Assembly (NCBI GenBank): GCA_946479805.1
Contig: CAMLHP010000120.1
Location: forward strand, 1-6,210
Source: an uncultured Gemmatimonadota bacterium
Lineage (GTDB): Bacteria > Gemmatimonadota > Gemmatimonadetes > Gemmatimonadales > GWC2-71-9
Reading direction: 5' to 3'
Length of the DNA stretch: 6,210 nucleotides
The notes below the pieces were generated by a model that ran no database searches, was not told the origin of the DNA, and worked only from the letters and a program-made list of their open reading frames with translations. Numbering within the stretch: the stretch's first letter is position 1; each line of letters opens with the position of its first letter. The position numbers were made by a program, and so were the translations under genes. This document shows positions 1-6,088 of the stretch, in pieces.

Positions 1-628
1 CCTGCATCGACGCCAGCATGGCCTGGCCCTCGAACACCGCCTGCGCGGCGGAGGTGCGGTCGTTGTTGCTGCGGTCCGACAGGATCGAATCGAGGGAGAC
101 GTGCTGTCCCTGCAGGGCGTGGACCAGCTCGTGCGCCGCCATGAGATCGCGCTGGGAGGCTGGCGCGCCGGCAACGCCGAAAAGCGTGGCGGAGTCCGGA
201 TCGTAGTAGCCCACCACCTGCTCGGTGAGGAGCGCCAGCAGCACCGACTTGAGGTCCACCGAATCTGCCACCATTCCGAACAGCTGGTACGTCAGAGTGA
301 TGCCCCGGGCGCGGTCGGCGGGGAGCTCCTCGGTCAACTTCGCCGCGAGGTAGCGGCGGACCTCCTCGCGGGTCCGGAGCTCGGCGCGGGGCGGGCTCCT
401 GAACTCGAGCCCCACGGCCCGCTCAACCGATGGCATGAGGCTGTCGACCACGGCGCGGAACTGCGCGGCCTCGCTGAGGTGCTCGACCTGGCGGCCGCGA
501 CAACCAGCAAGGGCGGCCACTACCACGAAGGCCAAGGCGGCAAGGCGGCAGGGCGGTATGGCGGTCAACGCGGTAAGGCGGTAGGGCGGTAAGGCGGTAA
601 GGCGGTAAGGCGGTAAGGCGGTAGCCAT
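1..628 (-). CDS. HExxH metallopeptidase lipoprotein, C-terminus cut by window edge
   Basis: The window shows the first 209 residues; the rest lies to the left. From the ATG at 628 the protein has an odd repeat-derived stretch (residues 1-20, TALPPYRL repeated), then a hydrophobic segment (about 29-42) ending in the lipobox LAGC with Cys43. This predicts an outer- or inner-membrane lipoprotein. The catalytic motif HELVH is at 166-170 (AAHELVHALQGQH), preceded by VVGYYDPDSATLF (138-150). The downstream FEGQAM (199-204) supplies Glu200 as a plausible third zinc ligand. This is the arrangement of gluzincin-like bacterial proteins with HELxHALQ and EGxA motifs; I know no standard gene name or substrate. 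The ATG lies 6 nt after the prepilin peptidase stop with no clear Shine-Dalgarno, so translation may depend on coupling. An in-frame TTG at 568 would skip most of the repeat and leave a conventional 23-residue lipoprotein signal, so the start is uncertain. The reading frame and the metallopeptidase call are firmer. Confidence 0.82.
   Translation of the reverse strand, partial: MATALPPYRLTALPPYRLTALTAIPPCRLAALAFVVVAALAGCRGRQVEHLSEAAQFRAVVDSLMPSVERAVGLEFRSPPRAELRTREEVRRYLAAKLTEELPADRARGITLTYQLFGMVADSVDLKSVLLALLTEQVVGYYDPDSATLFGVAGAPASQRDLMAAHELVHALQGQHVSLDSILSDRSNNDRTSAAQAVFEGQAMLASMQ
536..624. repeat. Tandem octamer repeat, about 11 units of GGCGGTAA
   Basis: On the plus strand, 8-bp units run from 536 to 624, with one extra A at 568. 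Units 585-592, 593-600, 601-608 and 609-616 are identical GGCGGTAA. Units 577-584 and 617-624 end in AG instead. The distal units (536-567 and 569-576) have diverged at one to three positions, for example GGCGGCAA and GGCGGTAT. On the coding strand the unit is TTACCGCC. Three units make 24 nt and encode the 8-residue cycle TALPPYRL, which has no stop in any frame. The block falls just after the ATG of the lipoprotein gene and extends into the part encoding its signal peptide. It could be a slippage-prone repeat or a dispersed minisatellite-like element that landed at a gene start; one window cannot distinguish these. Confidence 0.93.
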
Positions 629-634
629 GGATGA

Positions 635-1417
635 TCAGAGTCCGGTGTAGGCGCGATACCAGTCGATTATTGGAGTGCCGAACAGCCAGGTGGCGGCGGC
701 ACCCACCGCGAGGAAGATACCGAAAGGCACCAGCTTGTCGCGGTTGAGCAGGTTGATGGGGACGAAGATGATCGTGCCCAGCAGCGCGCCCAGAAAGATG
801 GTGAGCAGGACCCCGTGCCATCCGACGAATGCACCGACCATCGCCATCATCTTGATGTCCCCGCCGCCCATCGCCTCCTTCCTGAAGATCCTGAGCCCAA
901 GCCAGGCAACCAGCCATAGCAGCACAAAGCCCGCCACCGCGCCGATGACGCTCCACACAAGCCACTGGGTGCTGCGCATGGCCGCCAGCGCAAGCCCGAT
1001 CACCAGTCCGCCGAGGGTGAATTCGTCGGGAATGATGTAGGAGCGGAGGTCGGTCATCGCGATGCCGAGCAGGATGGTGAAGAACACCGAGCCAGTCAGG
1101 GCGGTGAGTGTGGGACCGTTCGCCCACACCATGCCCCCCCAGATGACCCCTGTGGCGAGTTCGATCAGGGGATACATCGGAGAGATGGGCAGCCCGCAGG
1201 ACCGGCACTTGCCGCGGAGCAGCAGCCACGAGACAACGGGAATGTTGTCGCGAGCGTGGAGCGCGGCGCCGCAACGGGGACACCGGGACCTGGGCCGCAC
1301 CACCGACTGCTTGGGTTCGGCTCCCCAGCGGGAGATGCAGACATTGAGGAAGCTGCCAAGCACCAGTCCCAGCAGCGCCGCGAATGCGACCACCACGCCC
1401 ATCGGCACATCAGTCAC
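635..1417 (-). CDS. pilD: Type IV prepilin peptidase / N-methyltransferase (A24 family)
   Basis: This integral membrane aspartyl protease cleaves the leader of type IV prepilins or type II secretion pseudopilins and, in the bifunctional form, N-methylates the new N-terminus. The 260-residue product has the family order: first membrane segment with GSFLNV (21-26), a cytoplasmic domain with paired cysteines CPRC (46-49) and CRSC (71-74), DNIPVVSW between them, then several membrane helices. The catalytic aspartates are visible as Asp123 in MTDLRSYIIPDE and Asp187 in GGGDIKMMAMVGAFVGW. A late PFGIFLAVGA (231-240) is also typical. Retention of both CxxC pairs and normal length suggest a full bifunctional enzyme. 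I chose the GTG at 1417, which overlaps the methyltransferase stop by 8 nt and has GAGGTG 4 nt upstream; the ATG at 1402 (five residues shorter) is the main alternative. No pilin or secretion gene is visible, so its substrates are encoded elsewhere. The name pilD is by family; pulO or gspO would fit equally. Confidence 0.93.
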   Translation of the reverse strand: MTDVPMGVVVAFAALLGLVLGSFLNVCISRWGAEPKQSVVRPRSRCPRCGAALHARDNIPVVSWLLLRGKCRSCGLPISPMYPLIELATGVIWGGMVWANGPTLTALTGSVFFTILLGIAMTDLRSYIIPDEFTLGGLVIGLALAAMRSTQWLVWSVIGAVAGFVLLWLVAWLGLRIFRKEAMGGGDIKMMAMVGAFVGWHGVLLTIFLGALLGTIIFVPINLLNRDKLVPFGIFLAVGAAATWLFGTPIIDWYRAYTGL

Positions 1418-2186
1418 GCAGCACCTCGTAGAGCAGGATTGCGGCGGCGGCACCTACGCTCAGCGACTCGGCACCTTCCGCGAGGGGAATGGCCACCCGG
1501 CGCGACGCCGCCGCCCGAATGGCGTCGCTCACACCCGCACCTTCATTGCCAACCACCAGCGCGACCCGGCCGGCACGCGGCGACGGACCAGCGGCACGAA
1601 CCGGCTCACCATCGGTATCGCCCACCCAGATCTCGAGCTGCTGCTCCCGGGCCCATGCAAGAAACTCGTCCGCGCCTGCGGCGGCGCAGGGCAGCCGGAA
1701 GATGGCTCCCATGGTGCCACGGATCACCTTGGGGTTGGCGAGATCGGCTGAGCCGGTGAGTGCGATCACGGCGCCGGCGCCGAGCGAGAATGCGGTGCGG
1801 ATCATGGTGCCGACATTGCCGGGGTCCTGCACCGCGTCGAGGACCAGCACGGTGTCGCGGGGCGCGAGGCCTATGTGAGCCACATCCCAGCGCCGCGGGG
1901 CAATTACAGCGATAATTCCCTGCGGAGTTTCGGTGTCGGCGAGCCTCGACAGCTCGTCGGACGAGACTTCATGGAGCGGAACCGCCGCCGCGGAGAGCGC
2001 TGCCTTCAGCGACTTGCCGCGAGCGGTAGCTTCCAGCGCAGGCCCGGCGACTGCACCCCGGATGGGAACGCCCGCGGCCAGTGCCTCCTCCACCAGGCGC
2101 ACTCCCTCGGCCAGGGCAAGCCCGCGGCGCTCCCGCCCGCGCTTGCGGCCGAGGTCACGAATGGTTGACACCAGGGAGTTGCTCAT
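1410..2186 (-). CDS. TrmH/SpoU-family (SPOUT) RNA 2'-O-methyltransferase
   Basis: Predicted cytoplasmic enzyme that transfers a methyl group from S-adenosylmethionine to a ribose 2'-OH in tRNA or rRNA. The 258-residue length fits the family. An N-terminal substrate-binding region (about 1-100, with LAEGVRLVEEAL at 25-36) precedes the knotted SPOUT domain. Motif 1 is DAVQDPGNVGTMIRTAFSLG (117-136) with Asn124 and Arg130. Then comes NPKVIRGTMGAIFRLP (151-166). Motif 2 is LVVGNEGAGVS (210-220) with Glu215. Motif 3 is IPLAEGAESLSVGAAAAILL (233-252). In motif 3 the usual Asn of ESLN is Ser243 here. The target nucleotide cannot be read from the sequence, so no symbol is given. Start: the ATG at 2186 overlaps the divergent M48 start codon; upstream purines are weak, but the residues after the ATG (STIRDLGRKRGRERRG) look like a genuine family N-terminus. 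It is the first gene of the minus-strand cluster with the prepilin peptidase. Confidence 0.93.
   Translation of the reverse strand: MSNSLVSTIRDLGRKRGRERRGLALAEGVRLVEEALAAGVPIRGAVAGPALEATARGKSLKAALSAAAVPLHEVSSDELSRLADTETPQGIIAVIAPRRWDVAHIGLAPRDTVLVLDAVQDPGNVGTMIRTAFSLGAGAVIALTGSADLANPKVIRGTMGAIFRLPCAAAGADEFLAWAREQQLEIWVGDTDGEPVRAAGPSPRAGRVALVVGNEGAGVSDAIRAAASRRVAIPLAEGAESLSVGAAAAILLYEVLRD
1422..1427 (-). promoter_or_regulatory. Ribosome binding site supporting the GTG start of the prepilin peptidase
   Basis: GAGGTG on the minus strand lies inside the last codons of the methyltransferase gene, 4 nt before the GTG at 1417 and 19 nt before the ATG at 1402. The distance favours the GTG start, though 4 nt is short. 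Confidence 0.5.
2173..2178 (+). promoter_or_regulatory. Ribosome binding site fixing the M48 protease start
   Basis: AGGGAG is followed by a 6-nt spacer and the ATG at 2185. This decides the start against the in-frame upstream ATGs at 2161 and 1933, which would extend the protein into antisense of the methyltransferase gene and bury the lipoprotein signal. Confidence 0.8.
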
Positions 2187-2187
2187 G
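2184..2187. other. Shared CATG: overlapping start codons of divergent genes
   Basis: The palindrome CATG carries the minus-strand ATG of the RNA methyltransferase (2186-2184) and the plus-strand ATG of the M48 protease (2185-2187). No intergenic DNA exists between the two divergent genes, so each promoter and 5' leader must lie inside the other gene's coding sequence unless a transcript is leaderless. Confidence 0.85.
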
Positions 2188-3006
2188 CGGTCATATATCC
2201 GTCAGCTGACTGTCCTCGGTGCCGCGGGCGCGCTGCTGTCCTGCGCCCCGACGGTGCAGCAGGAAGTGCAGATCGGCGAGCAGTACTCCGCCGAGATAGA
2301 GCGAACCATGCCGATGATAACCGACAGCCGTGCAGTGTCGGCGTTCAATTCCAGCATCTCACCACTCAAGAGCGTCGTGCGCCGGAAGGACCTCAACTGG
2401 GAATTCCGGATCGTCAACTCAGACCAGGTCAACGCCTTCGCCGTGCCGGGTGGGCACATCTACGTGTTCCGCGGACTGATCGAACGGGCCGAGCACTGGG
2501 ACGAGTTCGCCGGCGCGGTGGCGCACGAGATTGGCCACGTTGACCTGCGCCACTCGGCCGAGCAGATGGGCCAGGCCAGCGCGGCCAACACCGGACTCAC
2601 CCTCGCCTACATCCTGCTGGGACGGCAGCCCGGCACCGCGGAGCAGGTAGCGGTCAACATCGCGGGTGGCGCGGTATTCGCCAAGTTTTCGCGAGACGAC
2701 GAGCGCGAGGCCGACTCGATGGCCGTGGCGTACATGACCGAGGCGCGGATCGACCCGTCGGGGCTTACCCGGATGTTCCGCCGACTCCAGAGCCTCCAGT
2801 CTCGCGACCCGAGCAAGGTCGAGCTCTGGTTCTCGTCGCATCCCATGCCGGAGGAACGCATCAGCAATGTGGATCGCTACATCAACTCCACTCCCGGCGC
2901 TTCCGCGGCGGTGAAGAACGGCCGCACCGACCTCTCGGCGTTCAGCACGCTCAGGGCGCGGCTCCGGGCACTGCCTGACGCCCCGAAGGAAGTGCAGTCC
3001 AATTGA
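2185..3006 (+). CDS. M48-family zinc metalloprotease, predicted lipoprotein
   Basis: This 273-residue protein is a predicted envelope zinc protease of the M48 (Oma1/LoiP/BepA-like) type, a group commonly linked to quality control of membrane or outer-membrane proteins. It starts with a short signal peptide [20 protein letters not shown]; Cys20 in LLSC is the likely lipidation site. A segment [18 protein letters not shown] (82-99), characteristic of the family, precedes the catalytic HEIGH at 114-118 within [19 protein letters not shown]. The third zinc ligand is Glu173 in [12 protein letters not shown] (173-184), giving HExxH plus ExxxD. A hydrophobic stretch at about 134-166 lies between them. 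[11 protein letters not shown] (216-226) is the usual C-terminal histidine motif. No TPR region follows, so it is shorter than BepA and nearer LoiP/YcaL in size. The exact substrate is unknown. Its start overlaps the divergent methyltransferase and its stop overlaps thiD, so it likely leads a two-gene unit. The family call is firm, the role is inferred. Confidence 0.93.
   Translation: MRSYIRQLTVLGAAGALLSCAPTVQQEVQIGEQYSAEIERTMPMITDSRAVSAFNSSISPLKSVVRRKDLNWEFRIVNSDQVNAFAVPGGHIYVFRGLIERAEHWDEFAGAVAHEIGHVDLRHSAEQMGQASAANTGLTLAYILLGRQPGTAEQVAVNIAGGAVFAKFSRDDEREADSMAVAYMTEARIDPSGLTRMFRRLQSLQSRDPSKVELWFSSHPMPEERISNVDRYINSTPGASAAVKNGRTDLSAFSTLRARLRALPDAPKEVQSN
2986..2992 (+). promoter_or_regulatory. 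Ribosome binding site for the TTG start of thiD
   Basis: AAGGAAG lies inside the last codons of the M48 gene, 10 nt before the TTG at 3003. It supports the unusual TTG start, which overlaps the M48 TGA stop (TTGA), and fits coupled translation. Confidence 0.55.
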
Positions 3007-3797
3007 GAATCGCGCTGACGATTGCCGGGTCTGACTCAGGCGGAGGCGCCGGGATCCAGGCCGACCTCAAGACCTTTCACCAGTTCGGGGTGCATGGCAC
3101 CTCGGCTATTGTCGCGCTCACCGCGCAGAATACCCAGGAGGTGCGCGCGGTGCTTCCGGTCCCACCCGACTTCATACGCCAGCAGCTGGATGCCCTGGCG
3201 GAGGACCTGCCGCCCAACGCGCTCAAGACCGGGATGCTGGGCGACTCCGCCACCGTTGCCGTGGTGGTTGACACCATCCGCGAGCGGAGCTGGGCCCCGC
3301 TGGTGGTGGACCCGGTCATGGTGTCGTCCTCCGGTGCGCGACTCCTCGACGGCCCCGCTGAGGCGAGGATGCGCGAAGAACTGCTGCCGCTGGCGGCACT
3401 GGTCACGCCCAACCTCGACGAAGCCGAGGTGCTGACCGGGTTCGAGGTCCGCTCACCTGAGGCGATGGAGCGCGCAGGCCGGTTGCTGCTGGACCTCGGT
3501 GCGGGCGCCGCGCTGGTGAAGGGCGGCCACCTCACCGGCGACCAGCTAACCGATGTACTGGTCACTCCTGACTTCACCCGCCGGTTCGACCGGCCTCGGC
3601 TCGCCACCCGCTCGACCCACGGCACCGGCTGCACGCTTTCGGCGGCGGTGACAGCGGGGCTGGCCCTGGGGCATTCGCTGGAGGCGTCGGTGGAGGACGC
3701 CCTGGACTTCGTCGGCCGCGCGATAGCCGATGCGCCAGGGCTGGGCCAGGGACATGGGCCGGTGAATCACAACGTCCAGGTGAGAAGTGAAGTGTGA
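3003..3797 (+). CDS. thiD: Hydroxymethylpyrimidine / phosphomethylpyrimidine kinase
   Basis: ThiD phosphorylates 4-amino-5-hydroxymethyl-2-methylpyrimidine (HMP) and then HMP phosphate to the diphosphate used for thiamine synthesis; it is a cytoplasmic ribokinase-fold enzyme. The 264-residue protein is full length. Visible motifs in order: [18 protein letters not shown] (8-25) at the substrate site, [14 protein letters not shown] (31-44), KTGMLGD (75-81), [15 protein letters not shown] (101-115), [12 protein letters not shown] (135-146), LVKGGH (171-176), and the anion-hole motif [18 protein letters not shown] (206-223) with the catalytic Cys210. The TTG start at 3003 puts [15 protein letters not shown] at the N-terminus, the usual ThiD beginning. 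It overlaps the M48 stop by 3 nt. No other thi gene and no TPP riboswitch is in sight; the coupling leaves no room for one directly upstream. A pyridoxal kinase (PdxK/ThiD-like) is a distant alternative, but the [13 protein letters not shown] and HGTGC signatures favour ThiD. Confidence 0.95.
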   Translation: MRIALTIAGSDSGGGAGIQADLKTFHQFGVHGTSAIVALTAQNTQEVRAVLPVPPDFIRQQLDALAEDLPPNALKTGMLGDSATVAVVVDTIRERSWAPLVVDPVMVSSSGARLLDGPAEARMREELLPLAALVTPNLDEAEVLTGFEVRSPEAMERAGRLLLDLGAGAALVKGGHLTGDQLTDVLVTPDFTRRFDRPRLATRSTHGTGCTLSAAVTAGLALGHSLEASVEDALDFVGRAIADAPGLGQGHGPVNHNVQVRSEV

Positions 3798-3835
3798 TCC
3801 GTGAAACGGGAGCCCCTCCCGGTTTTCCGTATCAC
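3794..3835. terminator. Hairpin terminator between convergent thiD and pnp, possibly bidirectional
   Basis: The core stem CGGGAG (3807-3812) pairs with CTCCCG (3816-3821) around a CCC loop. A G bulge and an AAA/TTTT extension follow (T-run 3823-3826). Outer arms GTGAT (3794-3798) and ATCAC (3831-3835) also pair, making an imperfect stem about 18 bp long. In the plus direction the U-tract is four residues; in the minus direction it is TTTCAC, so thiD termination should be stronger than pnp termination. The first arm begins inside the thiD stop codon region. Confidence 0.78.
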
Positions 3836-3845
3836 GGTTCATGCC

Positions 3846-4676
3846 TCACTTCAAGTCGTCGATTCGCTTCAGCAGGCCTTCAACCAGGCTCCCCAGCTGA
3901 TCCCTGACCCGGTTGGCGGTCTCCATCACCTCCACGTGCGACAACGGACGGGGGGAAATGCCGGCGGCGAGATTGGTGATGGTGGAGATGCCCGCGCAAC
4001 GGATTCCCCGTGCGCGCGCGGCGATGACCTCGACCACCGTGGACATCCCAACCGCGTCAGCGCCCAGCCGGGTCAGCATCTGCACTTCGGCCGGGGTCTC
4101 ATAGGTGGGACCCAGAAGGCCGGCGTAGACGCCCTCCGCCAGCTCGACTCCCTGCGCCCTGGCCGCTTCGTGGGCAAGTTTCCTCAGTCCCCGGTCATAC
4201 GCCTCGGTCATGTCGGGAAAGCGGGTATCACCCGGCACCAGGTTCCCCACCAGCGGATTGCGACCCGTAAGGTTGAGGTGGTCGCGGATAAGCATCAGCA
4301 TCCCGGGATTGAACCCGGGATTGATGCCGCCGGCGGCGTTGGTGAGGAGGAGCGTTGTTATGCCCAGCTCGGCCATGACTCGCACGGGCAGCGCGGCGGT
4401 GGCTGCGTCGTGTCCCTCGTACATGTGGAACCGGCCGCTCTGCATCAGCACCACCTGGCCGGCAAACTTCCCCACCACCAGGCGTCCGTCGTGTCCCTCC
4501 ACCGTGGGCGGCGGGAAGCCGGGAATCTCGGCGTAGGGAATCGCCACCGAGTTGCCAACCCGGCTCGACAGGCCACCGAGTCCGGAGCCGAGCACGATGG
4601 CGATACGGGGGGCGCGACCCTCCAGCTGCGGCTTGATGGCCGAGACTGCGGCCTGGACGGGATCGCGCGCGCTCAC
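3846..4676 (-). CDS. punA: Purine nucleoside phosphorylase, trimeric (inosine/guanosine) type
   Basis: This cytoplasmic enzyme splits inosine, guanosine and their deoxy forms with phosphate into the free base and (deoxy)ribose-1-phosphate. The 276-residue length and motifs match the low-molecular-mass trimeric class rather than hexameric DeoD. They are IVLGSGLGGL (27-36, phosphate loop with Ser31), GFPPPTVEGHDGRLVVGK (53-70), GRFHMYEGH (81-89, Arg82 and His84), LLTNAAGGINPGFNPG (110-125), GLLGPTYETPAEVQML (186-201, Glu193), AVGMSTVVEVIAARARG (208-224, Met211), ITNLAAGI (233-240, Asn235) and SHVEVM (246-251, His247). The Glu193/Asn235 pair corresponds to the human Glu201/Asn243 pair that selects 6-oxopurines, so adenosine should be a poor substrate; this fits an adenosine deaminase upstream. 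The start is GTG at 4676, overlapping the transporter stop by 4 nt (GTGA). The symbol is by family (punA/deoD naming varies). Confidence 0.95.
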   Translation of the reverse strand: MSARDPVQAAVSAIKPQLEGRAPRIAIVLGSGLGGLSSRVGNSVAIPYAEIPGFPPPTVEGHDGRLVVGKFAGQVVLMQSGRFHMYEGHDAATAALPVRVMAELGITTLLLTNAAGGINPGFNPGMLMLIRDHLNLTGRNPLVGNLVPGDTRFPDMTEAYDRGLRKLAHEAARAQGVELAEGVYAGLLGPTYETPAEVQMLTRLGADAVGMSTVVEVIAARARGIRCAGISTITNLAAGISPRPLSHVEVMETANRVRDQLGSLVEGLLKRIDDLK

Positions 4677-6088
4677 ACCAGCATCCCCGCAATGGCGGCC
4701 GAGGTGAAGGCGGCGAGGTTGCCGGCGATCATTGCCCGAAGCCCCAGGCGCGCGATCTCGCCACGGCGCTCGGGTGCGAGGCCGCCGATGCCACCGATCT
4801 GGATTGCGATGGAAGAAAAGTTGGCGAAGCCGAGAAGGGCATAAGTGAGGATTATGGCGCTGCGGGGCTGGAGCGCCACGCCGCCAGTTAGATCACCGGC
4901 AAACTGGGCGTACGCAACGAACTCGTTGAGGGAGGTCTTGATGCCGATCAGGCCGCCCACGTAGCCTGTGTCCTCCCAGGGCACGCCCATCACCCAGGCC
5001 AGCGGCCGCAGCAGGAATCCGAGGATGCCCTGCAGGCTGAGCTCTGGATAGCCAAGAAGGCCGCCGGCCCATCCCAGCCCGAAATTGAGCAGTGCCACGA
5101 GCGCAACGAATGCCATCAGCATGGCGGCCACGTTGAGGGCGAGCTGCATGCCCTGGGCAGCGCCGTTGGCGGCCGACTCGATGACGCTGGAGTCGGTCTT
5201 CTCCACCCGCATGTCGAGCGAGCCGCGGGTGACAGGAACGTCCACCTCGGGCCGCAGGATCTTTGAGAGGTAGAGTCCGGCGGGCGCGTTCATCACGCTT
5301 GCAGCCAGCAGGTGGCTGGCGATGTTGGGAAAGAATCCCGCCAGCATACCGATGTACGCCGCCATCACGCCGCCTGCCACGGTGGCGAAGCCTCCCACCA
5401 TGACAGTGTTGAGCTCCGACGGGGTCATGTCCTTCACGAATGGCTTGATGAGGAGCGGGGCTTCGGTCTGGCCCATGAAGATGTTGCCCGAGGCCGAGAG
5501 CGTCTCAGCTCCCGAGGTACCGAGGGTCTTCTGCATGACCCAGGCGATGCCCTTCACCACCAGTTGCATGATGTTGAGGTAGTACAGCACCGACATCAGG
5601 GCGGAGAAGAAGATGATGGTCGGCAGCACATTGAAGGCGAAGTACGCGCCGGTGTTGGCGATGAAGCCCGCGGTGGTGTCAAGCGTGCCACCTGCCCCGG
5701 GTGTCCCCACGGGCACGTTGGACTGCACCAGGTTGCCGAAGACGAAGCGCGCGCCCTGCTCCTGGAAGGCGAGGAGTCCGGTCACGGCTCGGCCGACCAC
5801 GTCGAAGAAGGTGCGGCCGGGACCGAACTTGAGGACCAGAAGCCCGAAGACGAACTGGATCGCGAGCCCGATGCCGACCAGCCGCCAGGGGATCCGGCGG
5901 CGGTCGTAACTGATGAGAACGGCTAGTCCGATCATCACCGCGATGCCGACCAATCCCATCAGCCGCGAGAGGATGGGAGTGTCGAGGCCGGCGCGCGCCG
6001 CATCGAGCCGCTGGGCAGCGGTGAGCACAGTGTCCGCCACCGGGGCGAGGGTGTCAGCTGCGGCCTGGATCAGCGTGAGCACGCTCAC
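4673..6088 (-). CDS. nupC: Concentrative (CNT-family) nucleoside:cation symporter
   Basis: Inner-membrane carrier that imports nucleosides using a Na+ or H+ gradient. The 471-residue product has many hydrophobic helices and the diagnostic CNT motifs: SASGNIFMGQTEAPLLIKPF (198-217) for hairpin 1, MTPSELNTVMVGGFATVAGG (221-240), ASHLLAASVMNAPAG (257-271), GIKTSLNEFVAY (382-393) and GFANFSSIAIQIGGIGGLAP (420-439). Gln207, Thr208, Glu209, Glu389, Asn423 and Ser426 sit where nucleoside-contacting residues sit in the Vibrio cholerae CNT as I recall it. The motifs (QTEAPLLI, VGGFAT) resemble animal CNTs more than E. coli NupC. It is longer than NupC (about 400 residues): there is a non-conserved N-terminus of about 40 residues and an insert VQSNVPVGTPGAGGTLDTTA (121-140) before FAFNVLPTIIFF. 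I chose the GTG at 6088, which overlaps the add stop as GTGA; an upstream ATG at 6145 would overlap add by 61 nt and is unlikely. The operon position indicates purine nucleosides as substrates, but cation and specificity are inferred. Confidence 0.95.
   Translation of the reverse strand: MSVLTLIQAAADTLAPVADTVLTAAQRLDAARAGLDTPILSRLMGLVGIAVMIGLAVLISYDRRRIPWRLVGIGLAIQFVFGLLVLKFGPGRTFFDVVGRAVTGLLAFQEQGARFVFGNLVQSNVPVGTPGAGGTLDTTAGFIANTGAYFAFNVLPTIIFFSALMSVLYYLNIMQLVVKGIAWVMQKTLGTSGAETLSASGNIFMGQTEAPLLIKPFVKDMTPSELNTVMVGGFATVAGGVMAAYIGMLAGFFPNIASHLLAASVMNAPAGLYLSKILRPEVDVPVTRGSLDMRVEKTDSSVIESAANGAAQGMQLALNVAAMLMAFVALVALLNFGLGWAGGLLGYPELSLQGILGFLLRPLAWVMGVPWEDTGYVGGLIGIKTSLNEFVAYAQFAGDLTGGVALQPRSAIILTYALLGFANFSSIAIQIGGIGGLAPERRGEIARLGLRAMIAGNLAAFTSAAIAGMLV

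Noticed and set aside
101..592. 163-residue plus-strand open frame
   Set aside because: It is the exact antisense of the metallopeptidase frame, which carries HELVH, a lipobox and an upstream coupled gene. The plus-strand product has no recognisable motif and ends in the repeat.
423..1283. 286-residue minus-strand open frame overlapping the prepilin peptidase and the repeat
   Set aside because: Arg/His/Pro-rich shadow in another frame of the prepilin peptidase gene. It is open through the repeat only because the repeat has no stop in any frame.
2164..2169. Perfect TTGACA as a -35 box for the M48 gene
   Set aside because: A -10 at 16-18 bp spacing would fall at or beyond the M48 start codon, and no TATAAT-like sequence is found there; it would not give a transcript including the AGGGAG site. 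Probably coincidental.
1933..2184. Upstream extension of the M48 protease to 1933 or 2161
   Set aside because: The extension is antisense to the methyltransferase, is Ser/Ala/Arg-rich, and would place the signal peptide internally. AGGGAG six bases before the ATG at 2185 fits much better.
3003..3060. Possible TPP riboswitch before thiD
   Set aside because: The region upstream is M48 coding sequence with no untranslated leader, and I see no THI-box-like conserved elements.
3801..4844. 347-residue plus-strand open frame
   Set aside because: Long but antisense to the PNP and transporter genes; composition is His/Gly/Arg-rich and motif-free, as expected for a high-GC antisense frame.
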